Part shown: positions 1-12,537 of the stretch, in pieces | Numbering within the stretch: position 1 is the first letter of the stretch | Layout of the letters: each line of letters opens with the position of its first letter | Assembly (NCBI GenBank): GCA_963971405.1 | Contig: OZ020487.1 | Coordinates: 37,917,039 to 37,981,038 of the forward strand | Source: Psococerastis gibbosa | Taxonomy: Eukaryota > Arthropoda > Insecta > Psocodea > Psocidae | Length of the DNA: 64,000 nucleotides | Direction: 5' to 3' | Made by a program: the position numbers and the translations under genes | The notes under the pieces: generated by a model | Told to the model about the DNA's origin: nothing | Database searches by the model: none | What the model saw: only the letters and a program-made list of their open reading frames with translations

Positions 1-1116
1 CAGTTGAATTCAATTTAAAAATATTAAAATAGTGGCATATTGTTATGAATGACAAATTTATGCTATACATTTTAAGATACTGTATGGATTGCGCAAGCCC
101 AAAAGTCTTTGGGAAATTAGGAATCACGGCTTATATATTTTTTTTTTATTAAGTAATCCGTTCACTTGCACAGGCAGAATGTGGAAAATTACCAGGTTAT
201 TAATTACTTATATCGTACTACAGTACTGTAGAAGGCAAATCTTATTTAAGTACACTGTACTGCTTACTAATTTCAATGCAAAGGACTATTGGGCTTCGTA
301 GCATAATTCAAATTAAAAATAATTAGTATAAAAATTCAAAATACAATATATATTGTAAGTTTACTAGAATAGACAGTACGATATACGATAATGATAGTAA
401 ATTAGTCCAAGGGTTTGTGTTTCCCTAAAAAACATAACTCGATAAGAAAAGAAATCCTGTGCATAACAAAAATTAATAATCTAATATCCCAAAATTATTT
501 AATGAGCTGCATAATCCAAATATTTTTCACTTTTATTATCGAATCTCATCTTCCCTGAACCCCTGGAGGTCCTCAAAATGGGAAGCACCGGTTCATGGTA
601 TTTTTTGACATAATATTATTTTCGGAGCTACTCATTAAAAATTCTTAAAGCAAAATATTTTTCTAATTTTCTTAGATTTTTTGCCTTGAAGCCCCCTCCC
701 CCTGTATTGCCGCCTTTCGGTTGCAGAAAATTTTCAGAGTACACCGCGAAACTTAAAGTCCACCCCCGCTCAATTTGCACTGGATTACTAATTAACAAAT
801 GTTACGAATGGTAGCACAAACCCAATCAAAAGTTCTAAAATGTTTATATCGTACTTCAAGTATCAATCAACTGTTCCAGCAAAATTTTAAACATAAATTT
901 AAGCACATACAGGACACCCATTATTTTATTTTACATCCTTTAGTATTATTTTTTCCGGATAGGTATTTTGAAGTTATTTTTTATTATCATTGTTTCGAAT
1001 CTGAGACATTTGAGATGTGAAGATTAAAAGTCTTCAAAATTGGCAACCTTCGAAGCCATATTTATAAGCTTATCCCATTGAACTTGACGAAATGAACAAG
1101 TGCTATTGGTAAATCA
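1..1116. other. No feature seen
   Basis: AT-rich sequence with only short chance frames; no repeat matching elsewhere in the window and no splice-supported exon. Confidence 0.5.
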
Positions 1117-1326
1117 CGCTGAATTGAGCCATACAGTACAGCAGATAAATCACGGTAAGTTGACTGATGCACACTCTGCAAGTGTTACGCGAATAAGAGT
1201 CATCTTACAAATGATATGCGATGAGATGCATTATTTGGGAGATGACTGTTGATCGCGCAGCACTTGCACAGTACGCCTAAGTCAACTTCAAGTGATTTTT
1301 GCTGTGACGTATGGCTCAAGTCAGCG
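1117..1326. mobile_element. 210-bp inverted-repeat MITE
   Basis: CGCTGAATTGAGCCATAC at the left pairs with GTATGGCTCAAGTCAGCG at the right. Arms of about 65 bp stay paired through GTTGACT...GCAAGTG. No second copy is in the window. Confidence 0.7.
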
Positions 1327-1617
1327 AAGTTTTATGACACTGTTTAGTGTATACAGTATGTTCCCTACATTGTTATTTCACAGTTACCGTAGCACTACAA
1401 TAATAATAAGTACATGTTGAAATAGCCCACTGTATGTATTGTATTAATAGGAAAAAATAACCTATTGATTCTTAAACCTTAAGTTAATGAATGGTTTGTG
1501 ATATAACTTTTGTTAGGTTATCGTGTTAAAATAACTTGAAAATATTGGTATATTTAACTGCTACGATACGATAGTTATTAATTTCAATGCATTTCGAAGA
1601 CTTATGGTCTAAATTTT

Positions 1618-1895
1618 ATAACTCTGACCATCCGGGGGTCACTTATTCTAACCCATAGGTAGTGGGGGAGTAATTTTAATAATTCTTGGTACGCGAAGAG
1701 AGACAGCTATGAACAGATTAATGGATATCTGTGACTTGGTCAGTTTGGTCACTTCTGGAGACGAAAACCAGGTAGTTTTCTCTTATGGTGAGCTTATGTA
1801 TTTTAGTGTTAACGAACTGTAAGACAGAGAGAGAGAGTTTCCTATTCTTATTATAAGTTAGAAAATTAGACCCCCGGATGGCAAAAATTATGAAA
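1618..1895. repeat. Inverted repeat with CCATCCGGGGGTC ends
   Basis: GACCATCCGGGGGTC at 1626 and GACCCCCGGATGGC at 1869 are inverted, with weaker pairing beyond. Probably an old MITE. Confidence 0.45.
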
Positions 1896-2144
1896 TACTG
1901 ACTATAGCAATTAAGGGCCGCTCTCACCAAGCCTATAAATGTTTCATGAGAAATTCAGAATTCTTTGTTATGCAAAGAGGTGGCACCCCTTGCTACAGTT
2001 CTCGATGGTCTATTGGGGAATTTCCACAATGGTCTTAGCCATTGAAGCCTGGTCTTGAGCATCTCCAAGACGTCTGGGATAGCAACCTTTACTTTAGCCT
2101 TTAGCCCCCCCCCCCCCCCTACCGCAAAGATCACATTGGCATAT

Positions 2145-2329
2145 TGCTACTTCGGAAGAAAAAAGACACAACACAAAAATTGTTTATAGAACAATCTATT
2201 TTGCGATAATGTGTATATTTTCCGCGCGAGGGCGGGAACCGTCAGGTAGCCTAATTCATTTTTTAAAAAAACTTTAACTTCAATTTCAAATAGATTTAGA
2301 GTTGTGTCATTTTTCTTCCGAAGTAGCGA
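2145..2329. mobile_element. 185-bp inverted-repeat MITE
   Basis: TGCTACTTCGGAAGAAAAAA and TTTTTCTTCCGAAGTAGCGA are inverted, with paired ACACAAC/GTTGTGT inside. It lies just after a 14-C run. Confidence 0.7.
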
Positions 2330-3171
2330 TACATAATTGTAGTCAACATTAAATTTTCAGCAATCAGATTCAGAAAAATTATGGCATGCAGCTGATATTT
2401 ATTCTGCTTCCATACTGAGCTTCCCAATGACATAAGTATTTAAGCTTCCAGCATCTTCCGTTGATTTGAACAACAGTAAAAATGCTAAACTAACGGCCAA
2501 AATAGCCTATAAAAGAAAGGTTAATTTAAGATAGTATATGACATGTCATAAAATGCATTACCGTAAATTTGTTTTTATTTAGAAATATAAACCAAAATCA
2601 TCTTCAACGATTATCAGTTTTATGATGTCAGCATTTCACTGCTAACGTGAAATATGCAGAACAGAACAAGTCTGTGTTTTAGGTTACATATTTAACGAAA
2701 TCTAGCCCATTATCTGAAAAATAGACATTGTAGTTAGGGCTCTAAATATACTGTATATACTAAAGAACCGTATATTTTTAGCCCTAATACTTTAGTAGGT
2801 AGTGTTTTTGTTGGTATGGTGGAAACAAACCAGTTGGCTGGACATGTACAATATTGGCTACATTTACATGTAGAAACAAAAAGTAATTGTGATGAACATG
2901 GTTTACGCACGCACGGATGCACAGCAAAATTATTTATATTCAATTTACACTTATGATACAATCAAGGGCGTAGCTAGGTTTAGACAAAAGGGATGTGTTG
3001 AATAAAAGTAAAATCAACACTTAAACATTTTAATTCAAAGTTAATTCTCATACTTAATATTTAAGACAACTATTTGACATTATGTCGACAAGTTTTTTTT
3101 CTTTTTTTTTTAATTTCCGGAGAACATTATAATTGTTTAAATTTTCCTCTATCATCTTTAAGACGTTTCTG

Positions 3172-3282
3172 ACCATCGATCCTTATCCAGCCACTATGCT
3201 CAAGGGGAGCTTATCTCACTATAAGCTTTTGAGATAACCTCCCCCTACACTTAGTGGCTGGATAAGTTTCGACGGTCGATGC
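3172..3282. repeat. 110-bp near-perfect hairpin
   Basis: GACCATCGATCCTTATCCAG pairs with CTGGATAAGTTTCGACGGTC; CAGCCACTA, GGGGAG and TTATCTCA pair inside. The loop is about 10 bases. Likely a solitary MITE. Confidence 0.6.
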
Positions 3283-3949
3283 TCAACCACAGTTGAGCGA
3301 CACCTAGTTTTAAACATCTTTAATATGCTTAATGTTCGCACCTGATGCATCGATAATCGAATCAAATAAATCAATAGGTTTTCGCGGGTTCATTTTAATT
3401 TTAATTTTTTTTTTAAATATAAACAAAGATCATATCATATATAGTTTAAATTCCCCAACTTTTTTGCATTGTGAACATTCATAAAAGAAATCTACTGTTA
3501 ACTTGTCAAAGTTTTAGGGGAGGGGCGTGCTCCCTTCACCTCCCTGGTTACAATATAGGCCTAGTTTAGCCTATAAAGTAAATAAGCAAACATAAATAAA
3601 ACCCCTCAAATTTTATTTATTTTTAATTAGAAGATAATTATGTACTACAGTATTGTATTTTATTTATTTTTAATTAAAAGATATGTACTAGAGTATTGTG
3701 CCGAGAGTGTAACCGTGTTCATCACAATAAAGCGGTGATGATAACTCAAAGGAAAGCTAGAGGAAGGATACTGAAGTTGTAGAAAGAGTTTCATTTGGCT
3801 TTCCTATTTATACGTTTGTATAAAGAAAGCTTTGTGAGTGTCCTGTGGGTCCTCACCGTGGCCTAGGACTAAGCTTACAGGTCTGCCTGTTCTAGACTAT
3901 GCAATCGTCCCATCGATAAATTTAGTGCTTTGGGTTAGGGAAACTTGAG

Positions 3950-4075
3950 GCAACTGAAATTTTACCCTAGGACAGTTATACATCATGGAACTATTAAGGT
4001 ATCCCAATTGATACGTAGGAAAGCATATACGGGTTAACTCGTACCGTTCTTGAAATTTTGTTTGAGTTTCCTTCG
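3950..4075. repeat. Dispersed repeat F
   Basis: CATGGAACTATTAAGGTA and AGGAAAGCATATACGGGTTAA recur, diverged, at 60070-60170 and 63000-63080. Type unknown. Confidence 0.4.
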
Positions 4076-4302
4076 AGAATATCCTCACTTAGTCGTCGTA
4101 TATGCCAGTCTAGCTAAGTGACATTGCAAATTTTATGTACAAATTTTGTAAATAATTATTGTATAAATAAGATTACGGTATTTGATTGTTGTTTACTGTA
4201 CACCTCATGTCTATTTTATGAAAAATTTAGGTCCTCGACAAGCCAGAGCTAAAGCTGTATTTTGGTTACAACTGGAGCACTAGTCGGTCTATTCCTCTAG
4301 TA

Positions 4303-4444
4303 GGCGCCTATTCCACCTACGTCAATAGTGCATAGTAAATGTGGTATTGACGTGGTTGCAGATATTTTTAGACTGTCTTTAATGTCTTCTACTACGTCAA
4401 TACCACATTTACTATGCACTATTGACGTAGGTGGAGTAAGCGCC
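4303..4444. mobile_element. Small hairpin MITE with family A/B ends, TSD GTA
   Basis: 142 bp, almost wholly palindromic. GGCGCCTATTCCACCTACG at the left and its inverse at the right; GTA flanks at 4300-4302 and 4445-4447. The inner GACGTGGTTGCAGATAT box is shared with families A and B. Confidence 0.85.
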
Positions 4445-4447
4445 GTA

Positions 4448-6590
4448 GCACAGGGACGGACTTATGACTTTTGCCAGGGGAGTCGTGGGAATCCCACAGG
4501 AAAATTATAAACCCCCTTATTTTCAATTGAAGCGACTAGAAGCAAAAGGGTGCAAGTGACATTTGGAGTTAGTTGCAGCATGCTGTTACTCTAGCTGGTT
4601 TTTATCCTAGAAACCGCCAGGAACATCGGGATCTGTTATTTTGACAATGCTAGAATTCATGGAAAAGGGGTCTATATACAGTTTCAATTCAGTACCAAGC
4701 TTTAGCCTCAATTCTCTCGAATGTTAATTTTTTGTCACTTGCACCCCTTATCCTCTAGGCGCTTTAATTGAATTTATTTAACCATTTCCAGCCCATGTAT
4801 AATAAAAAAATGACGGCACTAGGGAATTGTAATGCAGTGGTTTCCCGTTGCCTTCTGCATTCTTATGTCGTTGACTTCATTGAGTTCCTCTGCCTTCGGG
4901 GCCCAACCCCAGGACAAGAGTAGCCTAGCAGTGGTTGCTTATTTAGTGGCGGCAACTATTCACACAGTCATCCTCGGGCTACTGTGGTTTTTTCTAGACA
5001 AGTCTGCACCACCAGACTTGTCACCGCACCATTCGATTATGCCGCTGCTTGGTTGGGGACTGCTTATTCGTTATATTCGCGGCTAGTCACCATGTCTGGT
5101 GGCCTTTTCGCTATCCGCCACGTTCGACCCCGCTAGTAGCCTGCAGCTCAGTGCTTAGGGAAGGTAAAGAGACACAAGCTGTAACTGTATATTAGGGCTT
5201 ACTGAAGACAAGTCATGATCTTTGTGTTTAAAATGTATTATCAATGTCAGACAGCGATATTTCGTGAAATAAATTGAATAAATGAACGCAGTGCTAAGCA
5301 ACTTCACAATTGTTAAGGGCTCTAAAAAAAGGCACACAGACCATCTTTAGGCCAATTATCGTAAGTATTTATTAGAATTAGGCCACCTAGGTAATGTAAA
5401 TTAGGCATTACATTTCATACAACTTACCTTAAAACAGGATTAATGAAATTTTAACGTAGTAAGAACTGATGACCTTAGCGCAGGACCGAGAGAGCTGGCG
5501 GAGGATGTGCGGTGAGTTGCTGCAAACCAATCGCTGTGATGTGTTTGTAACCTTCCGACAGTTCAGAGTCTGGTAGCCTTAAAACGGCAGCTTCGCAAAG
5601 ATGAATTTAAAATAATAAGAAAATTGTAAAATTAGGGAACTAAAGCGCTTTAACCCTAACCACTCAAGTATACAAACATTAATATAGTACTAAATACTAA
5701 TCTCTTATTTGTTGGCACTGAATCATTTTTATTTCCAACCACATTGATCTATAGACTTTCATCCCCGGATTTTTATTGTTAATGGTTAATCATACACATT
5801 TTTAATCCCAAAAATAATATAAAAACTAATTGTCAAAAATAAATATAAACAAAACCGGCATGGCGCCATTCGCCATGACACTTTCAGACACCAGTTGGGC
5901 CAACTGATCAGCTACAATTTCTGTTGGCAATTAAATATTTTAGCGTCATTCACTCATTCATTGTTATTGTTTGACGCCTGGCTTATCAGCTGATCTTTGT
6001 GTCGTTGAGAGTTATTAGAGCAAAATTCTATTTATCTTTAGTTAAATGACCTACTTTATTTCCACACTTTGTTAATAAGTAGGTAAGTGTACATCAGTAA
6101 TTACTACTATTAAAATTTGGCATTTATTTTATTGTACTGGCAAGGAAACAATTCGAATTCGTATGCAAGTCGGCCTATTGCTATTACTAGCTCTGAACTC
6201 CAAATACCAGATGTGGTGTCAGCTAAACTAAACTAACTAAACTAAACAGCCAAAACTAAATGGACAATAAGCGTAAATTTCTACCTGTAAAATTATTTAA
6301 TTACTTACATGGAATAGAGTCCTATCCGCACTTAGCTAAGTTGCTTGTTGCTAAAATACAACCTACTTAGTACCCATTCTCACTGCATCAGTTGATACAT
6401 TTCCCATTTATACGGAATTGCATTCATTACAATTGTGTTACGTCTATATGTCCTTAGTGGCCGACGTAATTCCGTGTTCAATCTGTGAAAATAGACCTGG
6501 AAAAATTGATTATTTTAATAGGCCTAATTTATTTTCCAACTCCGGCGCCTCCGTTTCTCAGCGCTGTCTCTTTCCGTAATTTTTATGGAC
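4448..6590. other. No clear feature apart from the small frame at 4832
   Basis: AT-rich; a short CTAAA microsatellite near 6222-6247. The YPEL5 promoter and 5' UTR probably lie in the last few hundred bases, but no TATA box stands out. Confidence 0.45.
4832..5086 (+). CDS. Unconfirmed small frame, signal peptide plus membrane helix
   Basis: 85 codons including stop. MQWFPVAFCILMSLTSLSSS is signal-like and VVAYLVAATIHTVILGLLWF would span a membrane. The stretch is GC-richer than its surroundings and ends in a hairpin (GACAAGTCTG...CAGACTTGTC). The sequence CAGTGGTTTCCCGTTGCC looks like dispersed repeat sequence, so it may not be a gene. No homologue recognised. Confidence 0.2.
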   Translation: MQWFPVAFCILMSLTSLSSSAFGAQPQDKSSLAVVAYLVAATIHTVILGLLWFFLDKSAPPDLSPHHSIMPLLGWGLLIRYIRG

Positions 6591-6660
6591 GTAAGTGATC
6601 CTTGATGCTCAATGTGGTTAGCCATAAAATTTTCTAATAATTTTTATGTATCTGCTTTAG
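6591..6660 (+). other. Probable 5' UTR intron of YPEL5
   Basis: A strong GTAAGT donor at 6591 and a CTTTAG acceptor ending at 6660 frame a 70-base intron directly before the start codon. This is inferred from splice signals only; no transcript evidence is available. Confidence 0.4.
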
Positions 6661-6661
6661 C

Positions 6662-6822
6662 ATGGGCCGAATATTTTTAGACCATGTCGGAGGGTCTCGG
6701 CTATTTTCTTGTGCCTCTTGCGATACAATCCTTACCAACCGCAGTGAACTAATAAGCACAAGATTTACGGGAGCTACAGGGCGAGCGTTTCTATTCAACA
6801 AAGTTGTCAATCTTAATTACAG
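6662..6822 (+). CDS. YPEL5: YPEL5 coding exon 1
   Basis: The ATG at 6662 opens [11 protein letters not shown], the conserved YPEL5 start. The exon carries the first zinc-ligand pair, CASC, and ends in phase 2 before a GTAAGC donor at 6823. The bases just before the ATG read CTGCTTTAG, a good acceptor, so an upstream non-coding exon is likely. Confidence 0.93.
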
Positions 6823-9224
6823 GTAAGCACGAAAATATTGTGTTGGCAGCAGTGAAGCGTGAAATTTTACATTTACTGCAAATTATTTAGGGTGCCCCTA
6901 TGCGGGGGACTTATGTTACTATGTGCATGTGTATAAGTTTAAGGTAGGCCAACTCCTCTATTTATCTTATGCATAGAGGGACAGAGGTTGCTGTTGTGGA
7001 CAGTAGCATGTAATGCTAATGATTGCCAATAATCGATCGATCACCGTATAGTTGATTTAGTGGTACCACAGAGAGCCGTGCAATTAACTATTCCGGGTAA
7101 TTTTAATCAAAGCACTCCTGCAACCATCGAGGCGATGATAATACCGGGGTTAAATAAATACCCTAGGATTATTACTGTAAACAAAAAAATTTTGAATAGC
7201 ACTTTCCATTACAAAATTATCTTGTTTACATTTTTATTACCAGGGGATTAAATAAATACCGGTATTATAATCGCCTCGGTCAGGCTGCTGAAGACGTCCA
7301 CCTTGTCGGTTGGTGGTGCTCACGGTGTCTAAGACAAGGCAGAGTAGGAATTATGAGTCATTATTGACAAGCATATATATATTAGGCGGGGTTTCCACCG
7401 ACCTCTCATTGCAGAATGCACATACGGTGACGTGGTAGCAGATTAATAAAGGCGGGGCTTCCACCGACCTCTCATTGCAGAATGCAAATGACATTGACGG
7501 AAATTTTTGTTTACTCTATGCCATAGTTAAAATTGATCAATGATCATAGAGTAAAATCACAAACAAACTAAAATTAAAAAATGGCTTCATGGGATATGTT
7601 AAGTAAAATTCAAATTTCCGTCAATGTCATTTGCATTCTGCAATAAGAGGTCGGTGGAAACCCCGCCTAAGTCTTGAATGTCTGCTACCACGTCAATGTA
7701 TGTGCATTCTTCGTTCGGTGGAAACCCCGCCTTAGCAGAATCCAAGATTAACAACGAAAAAACCTGCATAAAGAGAAAAAAACACGTTTCGGCCCTCGCG
7801 CCCTCTGAGATCCAACTCAAATTCCACTGTCTGCACAGGAAAAGCAAAACATGTCATCACAAAAGGTTCGGCCGGGCAATCGCGCTTGCTGTAGTATGAG
7901 AAGAGCGGCCCCCTTTTGCGCTCGACCTTTAAAATACCCATGTTGGAGCCATTTTGGACATTGGCGCCAATAGAGGCTGTTTTAGGTTAATATCAAGTTC
8001 CCGTTGCGGTAATCACAGAGTCTGGAGCTTAAAACAACTGTGGGGCTCGAAAGCCTTGTCTTATCGGAAAAATTCAATGCAATATACACTTCCATTATTG
8101 TTAGTCAAAATTTATATAACATATTTGAAAGTTTTGTTGTAATTTCACACGGTTGTGGCGTCACCACATGAATAATGTGTGGTGTCAAAAAGTGTCGGCT
8201 CTCAGTAGTTCAACTCATCTTACAAACCCGAACGGCCCAGCCAAGTGGCCGTTAAAAAACAATAAAATATGCAGGGCTTTGGCCCCTCAGACCTAATCCA
8301 AAAAATAATATAAGAGCTGTGTGTTCTCTTTGACCAATGAAATACCACCATCCGCACTTAAGCAGCTTCAATAGCCTCATTTTTTTATTTATCTTCCAGT
8401 GAAGTCCAGGACCGAGTAATGCTAACTGGTAGACACATGGTGAGAGATGTCAACTGTAAAAACTGCGACGCCAAACTCGGCTGGATCTATGAATTCGCCA
8501 CTGAAGAAAATCAGAGGTATATCGTATATGCAATTTGTAAATACTCTATGTTCGATCATTTCGTTACCAAGGTCAGGGCATTGAATGTATAATTACAAAG
8601 GACGGCATCCTATGGCCTTTATTGCTATAATCATGCTGTTAATTTTTGCTTAAACTGAAATGGGACAAAACCATCGCCACAACCTCATTAAAAATAAAAA
8701 CCGTGACCTCGGAAACATCTTCAGGCAATAAATAGGTTTGGTAATAGCCATTCTACACCAATGTAGTGGCTAATTCGTGGGCATTATTGCGTGAAAGCTA
8801 GTGTAGTTCTGTAGTCACATTTCGAGTATTAGCTTGGTTGATCTGGACGACAGGGCCACAGGAAAGTGCATGAGGCCGGGGCTATAGGTCCCCAAAATAT
8901 TTGTAATGTGTAACAACAACAAAGGCACTGAATATTACAGCCACTAAAACCTATTTTTTTATTGACTGACCCCTTACAAAACCCCAGATAGCCTACGCTC
9001 CTGCTGAATTGACCTGGTAAAAGCGAGCTAACTACTCAAATTTTACCTCAGCTTGTAGCAGCTTTCTTGTGCAGCTTTTTTTTAAATGAGAAAATGAAGG
9101 AACTTTAATAAGTCATTGACAGTGTTTATTGGGGTGTTTCAGGTATAAAGAAGGGAGGGTGATTCTTGAACGCGCCCTCGTCACGGAAACAGATGGAATT
9201 GAGGAGCATATGGGTGACGATTGA
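6662..9224 (+). CDS. YPEL5: Yippee-like 5 zinc-binding protein (3 coding exons)
   Basis: Joined exons 6662-6822, 8400-8516 and 9143-9224 give 119 residues, close to the roughly 121 usual for YPEL5. All four intron ends are GT/AG and the phases match. The protein starts [11 protein letters not shown] and ends EEHMGDD. Cysteines at residues 17, 20, 73 and 76 give exactly C-X2-C-X52-C-X2-C, the Yippee zinc-ligand pattern, and there is no signal peptide. In other animals YPEL5 associates with the CTLH/GID ubiquitin ligase and with spindle structures; that role is family knowledge, not seen here. Intron 1 holds two MITEs (7118-7292 and 7385-7731). An AATAAA lies at 9658-9663, about 430 bases after the stop. 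Identification is near certain. Confidence 0.95.
7118..7292. mobile_element. MITE family C copy in YPEL5 intron 1
   Basis: Inverted arms GGCGATGATAATACCGGGG and inverse around a core with CTTTCCATTACAAAATTATC. The outer tips resemble CAGCCTGATCATGGCGAT. Confidence 0.75.
7385..7731. mobile_element. MITE family A copy (YPEL5 intron 1), TSD TTA
   Basis: It begins GGCGGGGTTTCCACCGACC and ends with the inverse, flanked by TTA at 7382-7384 and 7732-7734. The terminal motif occurs twice in the left arm. The core holds CTCTATGCCATAGTTAAAA, TTGATCAATGATCA and AAAATGGCTTCATGGGATAT. Confidence 0.88.
8400..8516 (+). CDS. YPEL5: YPEL5 coding exon 2
   Basis: The exon follows the acceptor TCTTCCAG and ends at a GTAT donor. 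It encodes [20 protein letters not shown] and onward through [12 protein letters not shown], and holds the second zinc-ligand pair CKNC. Confidence 0.93.
9143..9224 (+). CDS. YPEL5: YPEL5 coding exon 3 and stop
   Basis: The exon follows the acceptor TGTTTCAG. It encodes [18 protein letters not shown] and then IEEHMGDD before TGA at 9222-9224, the standard YPEL5 C-terminus. Confidence 0.93.
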
Positions 9225-10734
9225 CTAATTTCTTTTCAATTCTGTCAATGAACTACTGATAAACAGAAGAACAATTGTATATTTGTTTGTTAATAATTTT
9301 TTTTTAGCATTAAGAATAATAGCCATGCTTAAGGAGTAAGGACCGATAATAATTTAACCGTCAATATTATTCGATAACCATTTTATTATTTCAGCTTCAA
9401 AGAGGTGTTTTATTTCTCTATCGGCTTATATGTATACCGCTGTATACCAATACTACTTTGGAAGCTAAATGCTCCTATGGGTTAATCCACGACCGACTAC
9501 GACTTTCACTTCATGAAATACAGAATTTTTAAATATAAATAAGTTTTCTATTATTGTTTTACCTTTTATTTTGGATCTGGACGTAAAATTGGTGTTTCAA
9601 AAACTTTGACGTTGGTTGGTGGTTGGATTGGTATGCCCAGAGGTATACCCGTAATAGAATAAATAATAACCTGCAATTTGTTGTAGTACCTATAGATAAC
9701 ACACCATTCTACGATATCAGCGTCATAAAATTGAAAAGAAAAAATAGATTATTATGGGGTTGGCCTAAATTGTAGTGGAAGTGCGTTGCATAAGAACAGG
9801 AATTAAATAAGTTGTTTTTTAATATTATTGTTCGTATTGACCTTGTTATAATGATATGATAAGTAAGTTAGTTTGAACGCAAATCCACGAACAAACAGAC
9901 CGATATATATTTTGTAAGCCCCATTTTTGCGTTCCTGGGACCTCAAACCGTGGAAATATCTATAATAATAATAACACTTTCACAAAGATTTCGTTATACT
10001 GACGTATAAATAGGAAAACAATAATGAGAATGAAAGTGAGACTATTTTGGCGGGATGGTTTTGAACTAGTATTGTTAAGCGCAAATGCTTCTAAACACAA
10101 TAATGTTGTCGGTTGTCAGTAGCAAAAGTGCATTGTACTCAAGGCAAGCGGTGAGTTCATGTTCGGCATTTTAAAGCTAAATTTTTAAATTTACTGTGAA
10201 CCAGTCGAGTTAGTGGTTATTATTTTATTTTAAAGAGACGGCTAGGTTCTTCCTGTAGTAATATTATTATATAAGGAACTCAAAAGGTGACAATTTGTGG
10301 ATGAGTATGTGAATTACACACGACGAGTATTGATCTCCTCAGCAATCTTGGATTGTTTACGTTACCAATGGCCAAGTGAAACTCACATACAAAAAGGTAA
10401 TTATTAATTTTGAAGTATAACTTACAACCTCTAAAACCCTAAAATAAGAAGTATGTTTTAATGTTTAGCATATATTTTGTACATTAGCAACTATGTGGAA
10501 TAATAGGTCATGTAGCTGTATATTATTGTGTTTTTGTATATTGTTTTTGCCGCTGCGCTGGTCCTCTTTGCCATTTTACACCTTTAAGTTTTAACTGGAA
10601 GTGATTTCCCGCTTTTATAAAATTGATCACCTATCACTCTGATTGAGTGCTAGGTTATAAAATACCTTGGTAAAGGTTCACCCCGCCGAACATAGTGTGA
10701 GGCAAATGTATCAAGTGTAAAGGCCCGTATAATT
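9225..10734. other. YPEL5 3' region then unassigned sequence
   Basis: Up to about 9680 may be YPEL5 3' UTR, given AATAAA at 9658. The rest shows nothing recognisable. Confidence 0.35.
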
Positions 10735-10950
10735 ACAAAGGCTTTCACGGCCGGAGTTATTTGATGTGTCATTAGAATCCGGGATGATAGGCCGTGGTCG
10801 TTCTGAAAGTTGCTGCTGAGCCTCCGAGATACAATATTAGAAGTCTACGCAGTTCCACTGAAGATGTTGACCGCAGATGTTGCCGAAACGTTTGTAGTTT
10901 GGAAGTACGCTTTCAGAACGACCACGGCCTCTTATCCCGGATTCTACTGA
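10735..10950. mobile_element. Penelope-like terminal fragment with inverted arms
   Basis: AATCCGGGATGATAGGCCGT and CGTTCTGAAAG at the left pair with CTTTCAGAACGACCACGGCC and ATCCCGGATTCTAC at the right. Between them CCACTGAAGATGTT and GCCGAAACGTTTGTAG are typical of Penelope-like ends. Related pieces lie at 28005-28060 and 29413-29435. Confidence 0.5.
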
Positions 10951-12537
10951 TTTACAATGTGTAAATATGAAATACCTTTTATCACGGTTAAATGTATGTA
11001 TATTATAGAACTTCTCAAAAACCCCAAGTAATACGAAAGCTCTATAGTCTGTAGCATATATCATTTGCAAGATGAGACTGTTGTTCGCGTACCTTGAATG
11101 AATGAATACCTGAGTCAACTTAACCGTGAGAGAAATTTTTAAATTATTTAACATTCCATTAACAATTTATTTTTATGTACAAATATCTCTGCTGTGGCGT
11201 TAGATTCAACTCAGCAATATGGGTAGCTGAAGTAAAACTAGATACCTTGAATTAATAACTACTTTTAGGACAAATGTATTTATTTATTTTTGGTTTGATA
11301 CATTGTAGAAGTATTGTAGCCTTAGGCTATTTTTATTGATTATTTCAGATTTTTTTATTTTTATTTTAAGGACTTTTACAGTGTCCCTTAAGCCGGGTTT
11401 ACACCGGACAGCCGTTGACAACATTTCCCACCAGGAGTCGGTATAGACCGAAATATGTTATCGATAATCTTGAGTGGTCTCTAAGAGGCACATGTCGGGA
11501 AACCCATTGTTGCATTGGTTCGTTTTTAGGAAAAGGGGGAAACAGGCAGGCCGGCGATGATACAAAAGGTCACATCACTTAGTCTGTGATAAATTGGGGG
11601 GAAAGGATTCCCTTCCCCCATGCCTCTTTTTAACTTATATAGGTCTCATGATGAATGAACATACTTTCAGAAAATAGTTTATAACTTGCTCATCACAAAA
11701 TATACGATATACTGTATATGATATACTGTTTCACAATAGTACTTTTTTTTTCTTTTTCGATTGCCCTTTTCAGTCGCCTCTGTTGGTTATTACCCGTGAT
11801 GAGTACGACACGTCTCCGATTGCATGGCGTGTAAAGACTCGCAAAAGTGCAAGCACGTTACCACCTGGCCATCGAAGTCTGTATTAGCTGGTATTACAGC
11901 AAGTTCGTCCAGTGTTGACATCCTGCTCTGATCTGGCGGGAGAAATTGCAGACAACTAATTTTTAAAATTCGCGGAATTTGGTTACCCACGATTTTTGTA
12001 TACCAACACATGTTGGAAAACTTTCTGTCCCAACAATTGTTGGCAACTTTTGGTGTATAGTAGTTATATTAAAATGAGTAGCAACCGTTTACTTGTTAAC
12101 ATAATTATTCTAAATGAAAACACATAATTTGCTATTGCAATTCAAAGGCAGAATAGTTCGCACACCTCAACATTTTCGTCTCTTGTTTTTAAAAATTTAT
12201 ATTAATATTAAGAAATAATAGTTTGTATCAATTTTAAGTTGATAAATGGAATACAATACAATTGGAAAGAATGACCCCATGTGTCCTATTCAAGGAGAAA
12301 TGCTCCTGAAGGGAAAACTGGCAGATTGACTCTAACAAATCTATTGCTAAATAAGCCAGATCGTTAACATTAATTATCCTCTAATATCCCAGCATCCAAA
12401 AAAATCTATTTTGGTGGGTTGTCATATCATCTTCCATCGCATATTCATAATTATTAAGGGGAAGCATATCTTATCATTACCGACAATGAAGTACTGAGAA
12501 GATCAGAAATGTCGCCTAACCCTTCAATGTGTACCAA
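10951..12537. other. Unassigned apart from one SINE fragment
   Basis: No coding or repeat structure recognised except the SINE piece at 11770-11892. Confidence 0.4.
11770..11892 (-). mobile_element. tRNA-like SINE family 2 fragment
   Basis: Inverse body: TTCAGTCGCCTCTGTTGG, ACGACACGTCTCCGATTGC and CACCTGGCCATCGAAG. Confidence 0.65.
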
